This document shows positions 16,111-24,872 of a stretch of 44,567 nt of DNA, piece by piece. The stretch is from Smithella sp. SCADC (GTDB taxonomy: Bacteria; Desulfobacterota; Syntrophia; Syntrophales; Smithellaceae), in assembly GCA_000747625.2 (NCBI GenBank), contig JQDQ01000197.1, forward strand, positions 1-44,567, in the 5' to 3' direction. Below the pieces are notes generated by a model. That model was given only the letters and a program-made list of their open reading frames with translations, made no database searches and was not told the DNA's origin. Positions within the stretch are counted from its first letter, which is position 1. Every line of letters starts with the position of its first letter. The translations under genes were made by a program, and so were the position numbers.

Positions 16111-17955
16111 TGCCATCTGTCCGGGGCTATCCCCGGTCGTGATAAATTGAGCCAAAAATGGTTGTTAAGAAGTGAGCCACTTCGAGGTGGAGTTGCTGAG
16201 AGAAAAGGGTAAGGTATGTTATTTTATCTCAGTAGAAGCGAGGAGGCGTCATTGAAAAAAAGGAGACCGTTTTGGACATACATGTAATGAAGAGGCAGGG
16301 ACTGAGCCAGAGGGAGATAGCCCGGAAGCTGGGAATCAGTCGGAATACAGTGAAAAAGTATATAGAGAATAAGGACCATGCGGAGCGTGATCGAAGCAAG
16401 ACAAAGCGAAAGAGCCAACTGGACCCATTTCATGGGAACATTGCTGCATGGCTTAAAGAAGACATGGATTATAAGGCAACATGGATATACGATCATCTTC
16501 GACCCATGGGATTTGCAGGCAGCTATGAGATCGTAAAAAGAGCAGTACAGGCCATTAAGTCAGAGCGGCAGCAGATCGCCTATATGCGTTTTGAGACAGA
16601 GCCGGGGTTTCAGGCCCAGGCCGATTTCGGGGAGTTCCAGATGGAGGAAGCCAGCGGCGCCATCAGGAAGATTTATCTGTTTTCCATGATTCTGGGCTAT
16701 TCCCGGCGGATTTACGCGGAGTTTGTAGATCAGTGCGATTTGCCGACCTTTCTGGATTGTCATATTCGAGCTTTTGAGTATTTTGGCGGTGTGACCGAAG
16801 AGATTCTTTACGATCGCATGAAGAATGTTTTTATCGGCAGGATATCCGGCAAGGACAAGTTCAACGACACCCTGGTGGGATTTGCATTGCATTATGGTTT
16901 CAAGCCGTTAGTTGCCCCGGCCTATGCCGCCTGGGTGAAGGGGAAGGTAGAGCGTCCCTATCATTTTATTCGGGAAGGTTTTTGGCGGGGTTACGGGTTT
17001 ATTTGCCGCCAGAATGCCAATGGCGACCTTTGGCAATGGTTACAACTCAAAGACCAGCGGGTTCACGGGACAACCCACGACGTGGTATTGGAAAGATTTG
17101 ACCGGGGGCGTCCCCATTTGCAGACCTTGCCGCCGCAAGCCTTTGACACATCCTGGCGGGTTTATCGCAAAGTTTACAAAGACTGTACCATCCGTTTTGA
17201 AGGAAACAGCTATGTCGTTCCCCATACCCTGGTAAGAAAGGATCTTGTCCTGCGGGTCAAAGACAAGATGATGAGGATATTCGAAGATGACCGTCTGGTG
17301 GTGACCTATGAAATCCCCGAAGGCAAAGGTCATCTGGTTCAGGACAAGAGATTCTATGAAGCGCTGAAAAAAGATCGTGACATGAACCGGCGCAAGTACG
17401 CTCACGGCAGAAGCGTCAAAGGCCGCGCCAAATGCACCATCAGTCCGGCAAAACCGCTCTATGACATGGATGTTGAGATTCGGTCTCCTTTTGTTTATGA
17501 CCGGATGATCGAGGAGGTGCGGATATGAGTGACCCCTTGGTACTTGATCGCATCCAGACCAGTTTGACGCGGTTACGGCTTCCCCGGATGGGTGAAATCC
17601 TTGAAAGTGTTATGCAGGTGGCCCAGGAAAAACAAAAGAGTTATCTTTCCTTTCTTGATGAACTTCTGGAAGAAGAGATTGCCTGCCGTGAGCAGCGCCG
17701 CGTGGAAACATCCGTGAAGATATCCGGTCTTCCTTTTATTAAGAGCATTGATGAGTTCGATTTTTCTTTTCAGCCGAAACTGGATCGTCAAAGAGTGACG
17801 TCCCTGTTCGATCTGACGTTTATTCGCCAGAAAGGCAATGTGATCTTTCTGGGACCTCCCGGCGTGGGGAAAACCCATCTGGCCGTTGCCTTGGCTCTCA
17901 AGGCCTGTCAGGCCGGGATGAGCATCTATTTTACCACGATGGAGGACCTGATCGG
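16111..17955 (+). mobile_element. IS21-family element, right end deleted
   Basis: Contains istA and a 3'-truncated istB. The left end near 16111-16200 has two TGAGCCA repeats typical of multiple end repeats in IS21 elements. On the right, istB is cut after about 145 codons and the sequence enters a PilZ gene fragment, so the right inverted repeat is missing and the copy cannot move by itself. Exact ends are approximate. Confidence 0.75.
16272..17528 (+). CDS. istA: IS21 transposase IstA
   Basis: 418 residues, full length. N-terminal helix-turn-helix LSQREIARKLGISRNTVKKY (11-30), then an rve integrase core with catalytic Asp118 (QADFGEF), Asp181 (LYDRMKN) and Glu227 (KGKVERPYHF), and a C-terminal beta-rich DNA-binding part. 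It cuts and joins element ends together with the IstB ATPase. Translation appears to start at a TTG (16272) preceded by AAGGAG; other starts are possible. Its stop overlaps the istB start by four bases. Confidence 0.88.
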   Translation: MDIHVMKRQGLSQREIARKLGISRNTVKKYIENKDHAERDRSKTKRKSQLDPFHGNIAAWLKEDMDYKATWIYDHLRPMGFAGSYEIVKRAVQAIKSERQQIAYMRFETEPGFQAQADFGEFQMEEASGAIRKIYLFSMILGYSRRIYAEFVDQCDLPTFLDCHIRAFEYFGGVTEEILYDRMKNVFIGRISGKDKFNDTLVGFALHYGFKPLVAPAYAAWVKGKVERPYHFIREGFWRGYGFICRQNANGDLWQWLQLKDQRVHGTTHDVVLERFDRGRPHLQTLPPQAFDTSWRVYRKVYKDCTIRFEGNSYVVPHTLVRKDLVLRVKDKMMRIFEDDRLVVTYEIPEGKGHLVQDKRFYEALKKDRDMNRRKYAHGRSVKGRAKCTISPAKPLYDMDVEIRSPFVYDRMIEEVRI

Positions 17956-17980
17956 AAATCGGAAAGAGGTCAGATACTAA
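17525..17980 (+). pseudogene. istB: IS21 helper ATPase IstB, 3'-truncated
   Basis: The N-terminal coiled region and AAA+ Walker A GPPGVGKT (110-117) are present. The protein diverges after TTMEDLI and stops at residue 151; IstB is normally about 250 residues, so Walker B and the sensor motifs are missing. ATP-dependent target selection should therefore be lost. Overlaps istA by four bases as is usual in the family. Confidence 0.85.
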
Positions 17981-17985
17981 AGTGA

Positions 17986-18267
17986 GTTTCATATGTACAT
18001 GAACATGATTATCTTATATCTTTTACAAAAAATATTTCGGCAGATGGCATGTTTATTGAGACAGAAAAGCCGCCGGCAGTAGGGTCAACAATAAAATTGA
18101 TTTTTTCCATAGGCAATTTAAAAAAAATAGAAATTAATGCAGAAGTTATGTGGATTAACAAAGGCGCTTCGTCCAAAGATCATGGAATGGGTCTAAAATT
18201 TCTTAATATGCCTGCAAAAGACAAAGATGCAATCCTGAAAGAAATTAATATAGTCGCGGTTCTATAG
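17986..18267 (+). pseudogene. PilZ-domain protein, 5'-truncated
   Basis: In-frame sequence from 17986 reads VSYVHEHDYLISFTKNISAD, then GMFIETEKPPAVGSTIKLIF, which is the PilZ core (NISADGMFIET). It continues with AEVMWINKG and HGMGLKFL to the stop. The c-di-GMP-binding RxxxR at the start of the domain is absent because the truncated IS21 joins here. An ATG at 18049 could give a 72-residue product, but without ligand-binding arginines. Originally a c-di-GMP receptor of the type common in Myxococcus and relatives. Confidence 0.7.
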
Positions 18268-18341
18268 AAATATTACAAAGAGCGCTGTTCCTCGCTTCCC
18301 CACATTTGTCATAGCGGCGAAGGCCGGTATCCAGAATATTT

Positions 18342-18412
18342 TGAGCTATCCGGAATTTCCGGATAGCTCAACTTTCATATAATAGGCAACTACCGAGGAA
18401 TCCTCGGTAGTT
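18342..18412. repeat. two adjacent strong hairpins
   Basis: First: 13-bp perfect stem TGAGCTATCCGGA/TCCGGATAGCTCA (18342-18370, 3-base loop). Second, 17 bases on: 11-bp perfect stem AACTACCGAGG/CCTCGGTAGTT (18388-18412, 3-base loop). Unrelated in sequence, neither followed by a T run. The rest of 18268-18886 holds a dispersed palindrome (18578-18605), a CACCCAT heptamer repeated about three times (18619-18642) and a pyrimidine-rich block repeated near 20400-20475; no gene seen. Confidence 0.6.
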
Positions 18413-18577
18413 CAAATCGAAGGTAATCGACAGGTTAGTCGTGCGGTCTGGGGGATCTGCTGACTGAAGAGCGCAAAAAATGGGCAAAGACGAAGCTTCG
18501 GACAGACACGATCTTTTTGCTAAAACTGGCTTTAGAAAGCGTGCGTTAAAAAACAGAGCATTGTCCCTCGTTCATCT

Positions 18578-18605
18578 GTCATTCCCGACCTGATCGGGAA
18601 TCCAG
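18578..18605. repeat. dispersed GTCATTCCCG palindrome, copy 1
   Basis: 28-bp unit built on the palindrome TTCCCGACCTGATCGGGAA, starting GTCA and ending TCCAG. Same orientation at 30111-30138; opposite orientation at 27642-27669 and 29358-29385. Diverged relatives occur near 23349, 30141 and 31183. Confidence 0.7.
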
Positions 18606-18886
18606 TCCTTTTGCCATTCACCCATCACCCATCACCCATCACTTTTCTTTGCTAATCTTCCAAGCCTCCAATCTTCTAATCATCTATTCTTCACCCTTCA
18701 CCGTTTTTTCTAATCCTCCAATCCTCTATTCTTCTCTTTCCCTCATTTTATTCTTGCAATTAAATCAAGAAGTTGTAAGATGCACGTCAAAATGAAAAAA
18801 TTAATGAAAGCAAAGGAGCAACTTTTCAAAGTCCTCCTAATTATCCTAAAGAACAAAATTATTTGATGCTCTTTTATAAGGAAGGA

Positions 18887-20203
18887 ATGAAAGAACAGAC
18901 GGCCATCGACAACACCAAAGGCCAGATAATCTTATATAAGAACAAATTAGAAGTTCGTTTGGCGGAAGAAACTGTATGGCTAAGCCTGAACCAACTTGCT
19001 GATTTATTTGAACGTGATAAATCAGTTATTTCTCGTCACTTGCATAATGTATTTGAAGAAAAAGAATTAAACAAAGATTCAGTTGTTGCAAAATATGCAA
19101 CAACTGCCTCTGACGGTAAAATATATAAAGTCGAATATTTCAATCTAGATGCAATTATTTCTGTCGGTTATCGTGTTAATTCAAAACGCGGCACCCAATT
19201 CCGCATTTGGGCCACCAATATTTTGCGCAAACATCTGGTTGACGGTTACACAATCAACCAAAAACGCCTGAAAGCCCAGCAAAACAAGATCAATGAGTTA
19301 CAGGATGCGGTGCGCCTGCCGGGGAATATAACCCTTTTGGGTGATGTTTCGGATGAGGCAAAGGGCATCGTTCGAATCATCACCGAATATTCGCGGGCAT
19401 TAAACATTCTTGATGACTTCGATCACCAGCGCCTTGTATCACCTAAGGGAACAAAAAAATCAAAATATAATGAAGCAGTCAGGTTTAGTATTGCCTATGA
19501 AAAAAGGAAGGATTTCTTAGAACCTGTAGAAATTGAGTATCTGAAAGGCAAAACAAAACTATGCAAATCTCTTTTAGAAAAAGGTCAATTTTTCAATTTA
19601 CTGCTGGAAGTTATCAGTCTCACAGAGGATGGTGAAACACTTTTCTACAATCAACAAACACCATTCATTCAAAAAATTCTATATTTTCGAGATCATCTTC
19701 GTGAGTTGTTGAAATCTGAAAGTTTCAAAGAATTCAAAGGTGGCAAAGAAAATGCTGACAAGATTTTTCAACAAATAGATAAATATATCAGTGTTGAAAA
19801 CCATAATCTTCCGATGATTTTATTATTTCGCAAAGCCCTGCAAATAAAGAATAATGACAAACTGGCCGCTGTTGGTCTTTTGGATGAAGCTATTCGAATA
19901 CCTTTCGGATGGGTTCGTTCCATTCCTAAGAATTTGCTTCCCTCGTCCATTGCTTTGGAAAATTTTCTCCTCCCCGGTAACAAGGAAGATAGTTCAGACA
20001 AGAGCCGGCATTGGAATGTGTTCGGCGGCATTAGTCTTTATAAATCGCCTGAAGCATCATTGAAAATCGCTCTTGCCCGCGAAGTTCAGGATGCCAAGCT
20101 GGAAAACTATTCACCTGAATCCATGCGGGAATTCATCCGTGATAGTATTGCTAATATAAATGGTATTTATTATGTGGTCTCCATGCGAGATCAAAAATAT
20201 TAA
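18887..20203 (+). CDS. RhuM-family protein with an extra C-terminal domain
   Basis: About 439 residues. The start at 18887 is preferred because AAGGAAGG precedes it; upstream TTG/ATG at 18863/18866 are possible. The N-terminal 120 residues match the virulence RhuM family: ETVWLSLNQLADLFERDKSV, then SRHLHNVFEEKEL, VEYFNLDAIISVGYRVNSKR and FRIWATNILR. A winged-helix-like fold suggests DNA binding. The second half (about 200 residues, ending WNVFGGISLYKSPEASLKIA) is not recognised and lacks a Fic motif. RhuM genes often accompany type I R-M operons, as here, where hsdR starts 340 bases downstream. Role unknown; a defence or anti-restriction function is inference from context. Confidence 0.75.
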   Translation: MKEQTAIDNTKGQIILYKNKLEVRLAEETVWLSLNQLADLFERDKSVISRHLHNVFEEKELNKDSVVAKYATTASDGKIYKVEYFNLDAIISVGYRVNSKRGTQFRIWATNILRKHLVDGYTINQKRLKAQQNKINELQDAVRLPGNITLLGDVSDEAKGIVRIITEYSRALNILDDFDHQRLVSPKGTKKSKYNEAVRFSIAYEKRKDFLEPVEIEYLKGKTKLCKSLLEKGQFFNLLLEVISLTEDGETLFYNQQTPFIQKILYFRDHLRELLKSESFKEFKGGKENADKIFQQIDKYISVENHNLPMILLFRKALQIKNNDKLAAVGLLDEAIRIPFGWVRSIPKNLLPSSIALENFLLPGNKEDSSDKSRHWNVFGGISLYKSPEASLKIALAREVQDAKLENYSPESMREFIRDSIANINGIYYVVSMRDQKY

Positions 20204-20340
20204 ATACATATGTTTTTCTTAATTCATTAGGTCAAAGACCTGCCGCAACGGGGAATAATGAGCGTTCCTGGTCTCTATCCATTAACTATTTAGTGACACT
20301 CGCTAAGAGCGAACGAAGTGAAGCTCGAAGCGTAAGTGGA

Positions 20341-20368
20341 ACTATCCCAGGCACGCAGTGCCGCGGGA
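20341..20368. repeat. 28-bp hairpin repeat, copy 1
   Basis: Contains GGCAC-GCA-GTGCC. The complement of 36838-36865 matches it at 26 of 28 bases, with the difference in the hairpin falling in the loop (GCA versus ACA), so pairing is kept. The rest of 20204-20545 contains a pyrimidine-rich block also seen near 18700-18780 and no gene. Confidence 0.6.
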
Positions 20369-20545
20369 CACCATTCACTGTTTTCTGCTAACCTCCAATC
20401 CGTCTAATCTTCTAATCCTCTATTCTTCTCTTTTCCCCATTTTATTCTTGCAATGTTTTCAAGAAGTTGTAAGATAACCGACAATTTACAATAAAAATCT
20501 ACGACGGTTAAAAACTGCGCTGCCACTTATTTCATAGTTTTACGG

Positions 20546-23341
20546 ATGCGCGATAATGTACTTACTATGACTAATCAAAACCCTGAACAGATAGCACGTG
20601 ACAATATCGATAAACAATTAACTGAAAGCGGCTGGATTATTCAAAAAAAGAAGCAGATTAATCTATCTACCGGGCTTGGTGTGGCTGTTACGGAGTATCA
20701 AACCGAAATCGGCCCCGCCGATTATGTTTTATTTGTTGATGGCAAGCCGGTTGGCGTGATCGAAGCAAAAAAAGAAGAGGAGGGCGTTCACCTAACCGTT
20801 CATGAAGATCAATCCAAGGATTATGCCGACAGCAAACTTAAATATCTCAATAATGATCCGCTATCCTTTGTCTATGAAAGCACCGGCACGGTAACCCGCT
20901 TTACCGATTATCGCGATCCCAAGCCACGATCGCGCCCCGTCTTTGCATTTCATCGTCCGGAAACATTTCAGAAATTGTTAAAGAAAGACAAAACGCTGAG
21001 GTGCAGAATACAGGATATTCCGTCTTTGCCAACCGCAGGACTGCGCGATTGCCAGATTGCCGCCATCAATAATCTGGAAACTTCCTTTCGCGGCAATCAT
21101 CCCAAGGCGCTCATTCAGATGGCCACGGGCTCCGGCAAAACCTTTACCGCCATTACGGCTATTTATCGCCTGCTCACTTACGCCAAAGCCGGGCGCGTCC
21201 TGTTTCTGGTGGATACCAAAAATCTGGGCGAGCAGGCCGAGCAGGAATTCATGGCTTATATGCCCAATGACGACAACCGCAAGTTTTCCGAACTCTATGG
21301 CGTGCATCGTCTGAAATCCGGTTTTGTGCCGACCGACAATCAGGTCTATATCAGCACCATTCAGCGCTTGTATTCGATTCTGAAGGAAAAAGAGCTGGAT
21401 GAAAAAGAAGAAGAAACAAATCCCGGTGAAATCAAATGGGAAGGGCGCCAGCCGGTGCCGGTTGTTTACAATGCCAAACTGCCCGTTGAGTTTTTCGACT
21501 TTATCGTCATCGACGAGTGCCACCGCAGCATTTACAATCTCTGGAAACAGGTGCTCGACTATTTTGACGCTTTTTTAATCGGCCTTACCGCTACGCCCGA
21601 CAACCGCACGTTCGGTTTCTTCAACCAGAACATCGTCAGCGAATACACCCACGAAGAAGCTGTAACCGACGGCGTTAATGTCGGCAGCGACGTTTATCTG
21701 ATTGAAACACAGATCACCAAAAAAGGCGGCACGATTTGGAAAGGCCAGTATGTTGATCATCGGGAAAAACTCACCCGCAAAAAACGCTGGGAACAGGTGG
21801 ATGAGGATGTTGTTTATTCTCAAACGGAACTGGACGACAAAGTCGTCAATCCCAACCAGATTCGCACCGTCATCCGCACATTCAAAGAGCACTTGCCGGA
21901 AATGTTTCCCGAACGATTCAACGAAAAGGGTGAATTTGAAGTACCGAAGACGCTGATCTTTGCCAAAACCGACAGCCACGCCGACGACATTATTCAAATT
22001 GTGCGGGAAGAATTCAGCGAAGAAAACAAATTCTGCAAAAAGATTACGTACAACAGCGAAGATCCCAAAAGCACGCTGGCGCAATTTCGCAACGACTACC
22101 ATCCGCGCATTGCCGTTACCGTGGATATGATCGCCACCGGCACGGATGTCAAACCGCTGGAGTGCCTGCTTTTCATGCGGGATGTTAAAAGCCGCAACTA
22201 CTTTGAGCAGATGAAAGGCCGGGGCACGCGCACCATTAATCTGGATGATCTTAAAAAAGTGACGCCCACCGCCAGATACACCAAAGACCATTTTGTGATT
22301 GTTGATGCCATCGGTGTCACCAAGAGCCTGAAAACCGATAGCCGCCCGCTGGAGAAAAAGCCTGGCGTGCCGCTAAAAGATTTGCTTGCGGCTATTACCG
22401 TCGGCGCAAGAGATGAAGACCTGTTCACCACGATTGCCAATCGCTTGTCCAGGCTCGATAAGCAACTTACCGAAAAAGAAAAAACAACCTTTGCCGGAAA
22501 AGCAAAAAACAAAACCATTCCGCAGGTCGTCAAGGAACTTCTCAACGCTTTCAATCCCGATACGCTGGAAGATATCCGCCTGAAAGTGGAAAACGAAAAT
22601 CCTGATATCGCGCCGGTGGAAAAAGACGAGAAAGTCAAAAAGCTCACTGAAAATTTGCAGAATCAGGCCGCCAGCACTTTTACGGGAGACCTGAACGACT
22701 ATATTGAAAACGTCCGCAAGGCGCATGAACAGATTATTGATATTCTCAATCCCGACAAGCTGGTAGCGGCGGGCTGGGACAAAGACAACAAAGACAGGGC
22801 CGAGGAATTGGTCAAAACCTTCGCCGAATGGATTGCCAAGCACAAAGACGAAATCACCGCCCTGCAAATATTCTACAGTCAGCCTTACCGGCGGCGTGAA
22901 TTGACTTATGCGATGATTAGGGAATTGGTGGATACGATTATGGCCGACAAGCCCACGCTTGCGCCGTTGAATGTCTGGCGCGCCTACGAGCTATTGGAGA
23001 GCGTCAGCGGCCAGCCTAAGAACCAACTGGTGGCGCTTGTTTCACTCATTCGCAAAGTGGCGGGCATCGACGCCTCGCTAACTGCTTACGATAAGACAGT
23101 GGACAAAAATTTTCAGAATTGGGTCTTTAAAAAGCAGGCAGGCACGCTGAAATTCACCGAAGAGCAGATGCAATGGCTTAGAATGCTCAAAGACCATATC
23201 GCCGCATCCGTATCCGTCAGCGTCGATGATCTCGATTATCTTCCCTTTGACGCTCAGGGCGGCAAGGGCAAGATGTGGCAACTCTTCGGCAACGAAACGG
23301 AAAAAATAATCAACGAACTGAACGAAGCGCTGGCGGCTTAG
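20546..23341 (+). CDS. hsdR: type I restriction enzyme R subunit
   Basis: Motor and nuclease subunit of a type I R-M complex. N-terminal PD-(D/E)XK nuclease with Asp59 (PADYVLFVDG) and Glu73-x-Lys75 (IEAKK); SF2 translocase with Walker A ATGSGKT (193-199) and DECH box (323-326), ITYNSEDPKS, then TVDMIATGTDVKPLECLLFM and MKGRGTRTI of the second RecA lobe. The C-terminal third fits the EcoEI-type R subunit domain. 931 residues, intact. The ATG at 20567 is an alternative start. Followed 90 bases later by hsdS; the intervening DNA includes a degenerate palindromic repeat (23349-23395). Confidence 0.92.
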   Translation: MRDNVLTMTNQNPEQIARDNIDKQLTESGWIIQKKKQINLSTGLGVAVTEYQTEIGPADYVLFVDGKPVGVIEAKKEEEGVHLTVHEDQSKDYADSKLKYLNNDPLSFVYESTGTVTRFTDYRDPKPRSRPVFAFHRPETFQKLLKKDKTLRCRIQDIPSLPTAGLRDCQIAAINNLETSFRGNHPKALIQMATGSGKTFTAITAIYRLLTYAKAGRVLFLVDTKNLGEQAEQEFMAYMPNDDNRKFSELYGVHRLKSGFVPTDNQVYISTIQRLYSILKEKELDEKEEETNPGEIKWEGRQPVPVVYNAKLPVEFFDFIVIDECHRSIYNLWKQVLDYFDAFLIGLTATPDNRTFGFFNQNIVSEYTHEEAVTDGVNVGSDVYLIETQITKKGGTIWKGQYVDHREKLTRKKRWEQVDEDVVYSQTELDDKVVNPNQIRTVIRTFKEHLPEMFPERFNEKGEFEVPKTLIFAKTDSHADDIIQIVREEFSEENKFCKKITYNSEDPKSTLAQFRNDYHPRIAVTVDMIATGTDVKPLECLLFMRDVKSRNYFEQMKGRGTRTINLDDLKKVTPTARYTKDHFVIVDAIGVTKSLKTDSRPLEKKPGVPLKDLLAAITVGARDEDLFTTIANRLSRLDKQLTEKEKTTFAGKAKNKTIPQVVKELLNAFNPDTLEDIRLKVENENPDIAPVEKDEKVKKLTENLQNQAASTFTGDLNDYIENVRKAHEQIIDILNPDKLVAAGWDKDNKDRAEELVKTFAEWIAKHKDEITALQIFYSQPYRRRELTYAMIRELVDTIMADKPTLAPLNVWRAYELLESVSGQPKNQLVALVSLIRKVAGIDASLTAYDKTVDKNFQNWVFKKQAGTLKFTEEQMQWLRMLKDHIAASVSVSVDDLDYLPFDAQGGKGKMWQLFGNETEKIINELNEALAA

Positions 23342-23431
23342 GCCCTCTGTCATTCCCGTCGCAGATGACCTTTAGGTTACGCAGGGGGAATCCAGTGCAT
23401 TTCTAATGCAATAAGGCAGTGACTATATAAA

Positions 23432-24739
23432 ATGAGTGAGAATCAAGAAATACCGAATGGCTGGGTAATAGCTGATTTACAAGATGCAGTTGATGTCTTT
23501 GATAATTTAAGAAAGCCAATTAACTTCGATGAAAGGGAAAAAAGGATTGCGGGTAAAAAAGAAAACGAACTATATCCTTACTATGGTGCTACTGGCCAAG
23601 TCGGTTGGATTGACGACTTTATTACAGATGGTGAATATGTTTTAGTTGGTGAAGATGGTGCACCATTCTTGGATTTCTACAAGCCTAAAGCATATATAAT
23701 TAAAGGCAAGACTTGGGTAAACAATCACGCACATATTTTAAGGTTCAAAGAAGGTTTAACAACAAACGCTTTTATTCTTCATTTTCTAAATCATTTTAAT
23801 TACAATGGTTATGTAAATGGGACAACAAGACTTAAACTTACAAAAAGTCGTTTGGCCGAAATCCCTTTTCCTATCCCACCCCACCCCGATCAGACCCGCA
23901 TTGTTGCCAAGATAGAAGAACTGTTCAGCAGTTTGGATAAAGGCATCGAAAGCCTCAAAACCGCGCAGCAACAACTCAAAGTCTATCGCCAAGCCGTCCT
24001 AAAATGGGCATTCGAAGGCAAACTAACAAATAAGAATGTTATAGAAGGCGAATTGCCCGCGGAATGGAAATGGTCAAAATTAAAGGAGATCACATCCGTG
24101 CTAGGTGATGGATTACACGGAACACCAAAATATTCAGGATCAGGCGAATATTATTTTATTAACGGAAATAATTTGTCAGATGGAAAAATCGAAATAAAAG
24201 AAAATACGAAGCGTGTAAGTATTAACGAATATGAAAAGTATAAAAAGCCCTTAAATGAGAGCACCATTTTTGTTTCTATTAATGGCACGCTTGGAAATAC
24301 GGCGTTTTATAATGCAGAGAGGGTTATTTTAGGTAAGAGCGCATGTTATTTTAATGTGCTCAAAACGATTGATAAACAATATGTCAGATATTGTATAACC
24401 AGTCAGCGTTTTATAAACTATGCACATAAGAACGCAACAGGGAGCACAATAAAGAATGTTGGACTAAAAGCAATGAGAGAATTTGAAATTCCATTACCGC
24501 CAACGCTTGAAGAACAACACGCCATTGTTGCCGAAATCGAATCCCGCCTCTCCGTCTGCGATAAAATTGAAGAGAGCATTGAGCAAAGCCTCAAGCAGTC
24601 CGAATCCCTTCGCCAAAGCATTTTAAAAAAAGCCTTCGAAGGCAAGCTCGTCCCCCAAGACCCGTCGGATGAGCCAGCATCAAAATTACTGGAACGCATC
24701 AAAGCTCAAAAAGAAAAGACGGAAAGTAAAAGGGAATGA
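23432..24739 (+). CDS. hsdS: type I R-M specificity subunit
   Basis: 435 residues with two target-recognition domains separated by conserved helices. TRD1 is about residues 1-150 ending IPFPIPPHPDQTRIVAKIEE; the central helix has QQLKVYRQAVLKWAFEGKLT; TRD2 starts at GELPAEWKWSKLKEI and ends IPLPPTLEEQHAIVAEIE. The repeated AFEGKL motif (VLKWAFEGKL and ILKKAFEGKL) marks the two structural repeats. It determines the bipartite DNA target of the HsdMS methylase and HsdMSR nuclease. The TRDs are more AT-rich than the helical parts, typical of domain exchange. Confidence 0.9.
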   Translation: MSENQEIPNGWVIADLQDAVDVFDNLRKPINFDEREKRIAGKKENELYPYYGATGQVGWIDDFITDGEYVLVGEDGAPFLDFYKPKAYIIKGKTWVNNHAHILRFKEGLTTNAFILHFLNHFNYNGYVNGTTRLKLTKSRLAEIPFPIPPHPDQTRIVAKIEELFSSLDKGIESLKTAQQQLKVYRQAVLKWAFEGKLTNKNVIEGELPAEWKWSKLKEITSVLGDGLHGTPKYSGSGEYYFINGNNLSDGKIEIKENTKRVSINEYEKYKKPLNESTIFVSINGTLGNTAFYNAERVILGKSACYFNVLKTIDKQYVRYCITSQRFINYAHKNATGSTIKNVGLKAMREFEIPLPPTLEEQHAIVAEIESRLSVCDKIEESIEQSLKQSESLRQSILKKAFEGKLVPQDPSDEPASKLLERIKAQKEKTESKRE

Positions 24740-24763
24740 TATCACGCTCATTGAAAAAACCAC

Positions 24764-24791
24764 TTGACATTTCAGTATATACGATTAATAT
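24764..24791 (+). promoter_or_regulatory. promoter between hsdS and the Abi_2 gene, with an inverted repeat
   Basis: TTGACA (24764-24769), 16-base spacer, TAATAT (24786-24791). The inverted repeat GTATAT (24775-24780)/ATATAC (24788-24793) lies across the spacer and -10, a possible operator. Predicted start of transcription is about 24798, directly ahead of a structured, terminated RNA. Confidence 0.6.
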
Positions 24792-24797
24792 ACCACC

Positions 24798-24860
24798 AGT
24801 ACATCCGCCAAGCCTCTGTTTCTTCGGAAGCATGCTCAATTCTGGCGGATTTTTTCTTTT
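24798..24860 (+). ncRNA. small structured RNA with terminator upstream of the Abi_2 gene
   Basis: An outer 8-bp perfect stem ATCCGCCA (24803-24810)/TGGCGGAT (24843-24850) encloses a hairpin TGTTTC (24817-24822)-UUCG-GAAGCA (24827-24832), a six-pair stem with one G-U capped by the stable C(UUCG)G tetraloop. The run TTTTTTCTTTT follows, so most transcripts from the promoter at 24764 should end near 24860, before the abi ATG at 24873. An RNA followed by a leaky terminator and then the protein gene is the layout of RNA-antitoxin systems, and I recall a conserved RNA motif upstream of abiF genes. It could instead be just a terminator for hsdS, but the promoter and inner hairpin argue for more. Confidence 0.55.
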
Positions 24861-24872
24861 TAAGAGGTCCAA

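Noticed and set aside
18619-18642. Possible CRISPR or minisatellite
   Set aside because: It is only about three copies of the heptamer CACCCAT without spacers; no CRISPR array is present in the window.
18887-20203. Fic domain in the C-terminal half of the RhuM protein
   Set aside because: No HPFxxGNGR-like motif is present; the Fic gene is separate at 30268.
21575-22291. Long minus-strand frame inside hsdR
   Set aside because: Shadow of the conserved helicase reading frame; composition is Phe/His/Asn-rich as expected from antisense codons.
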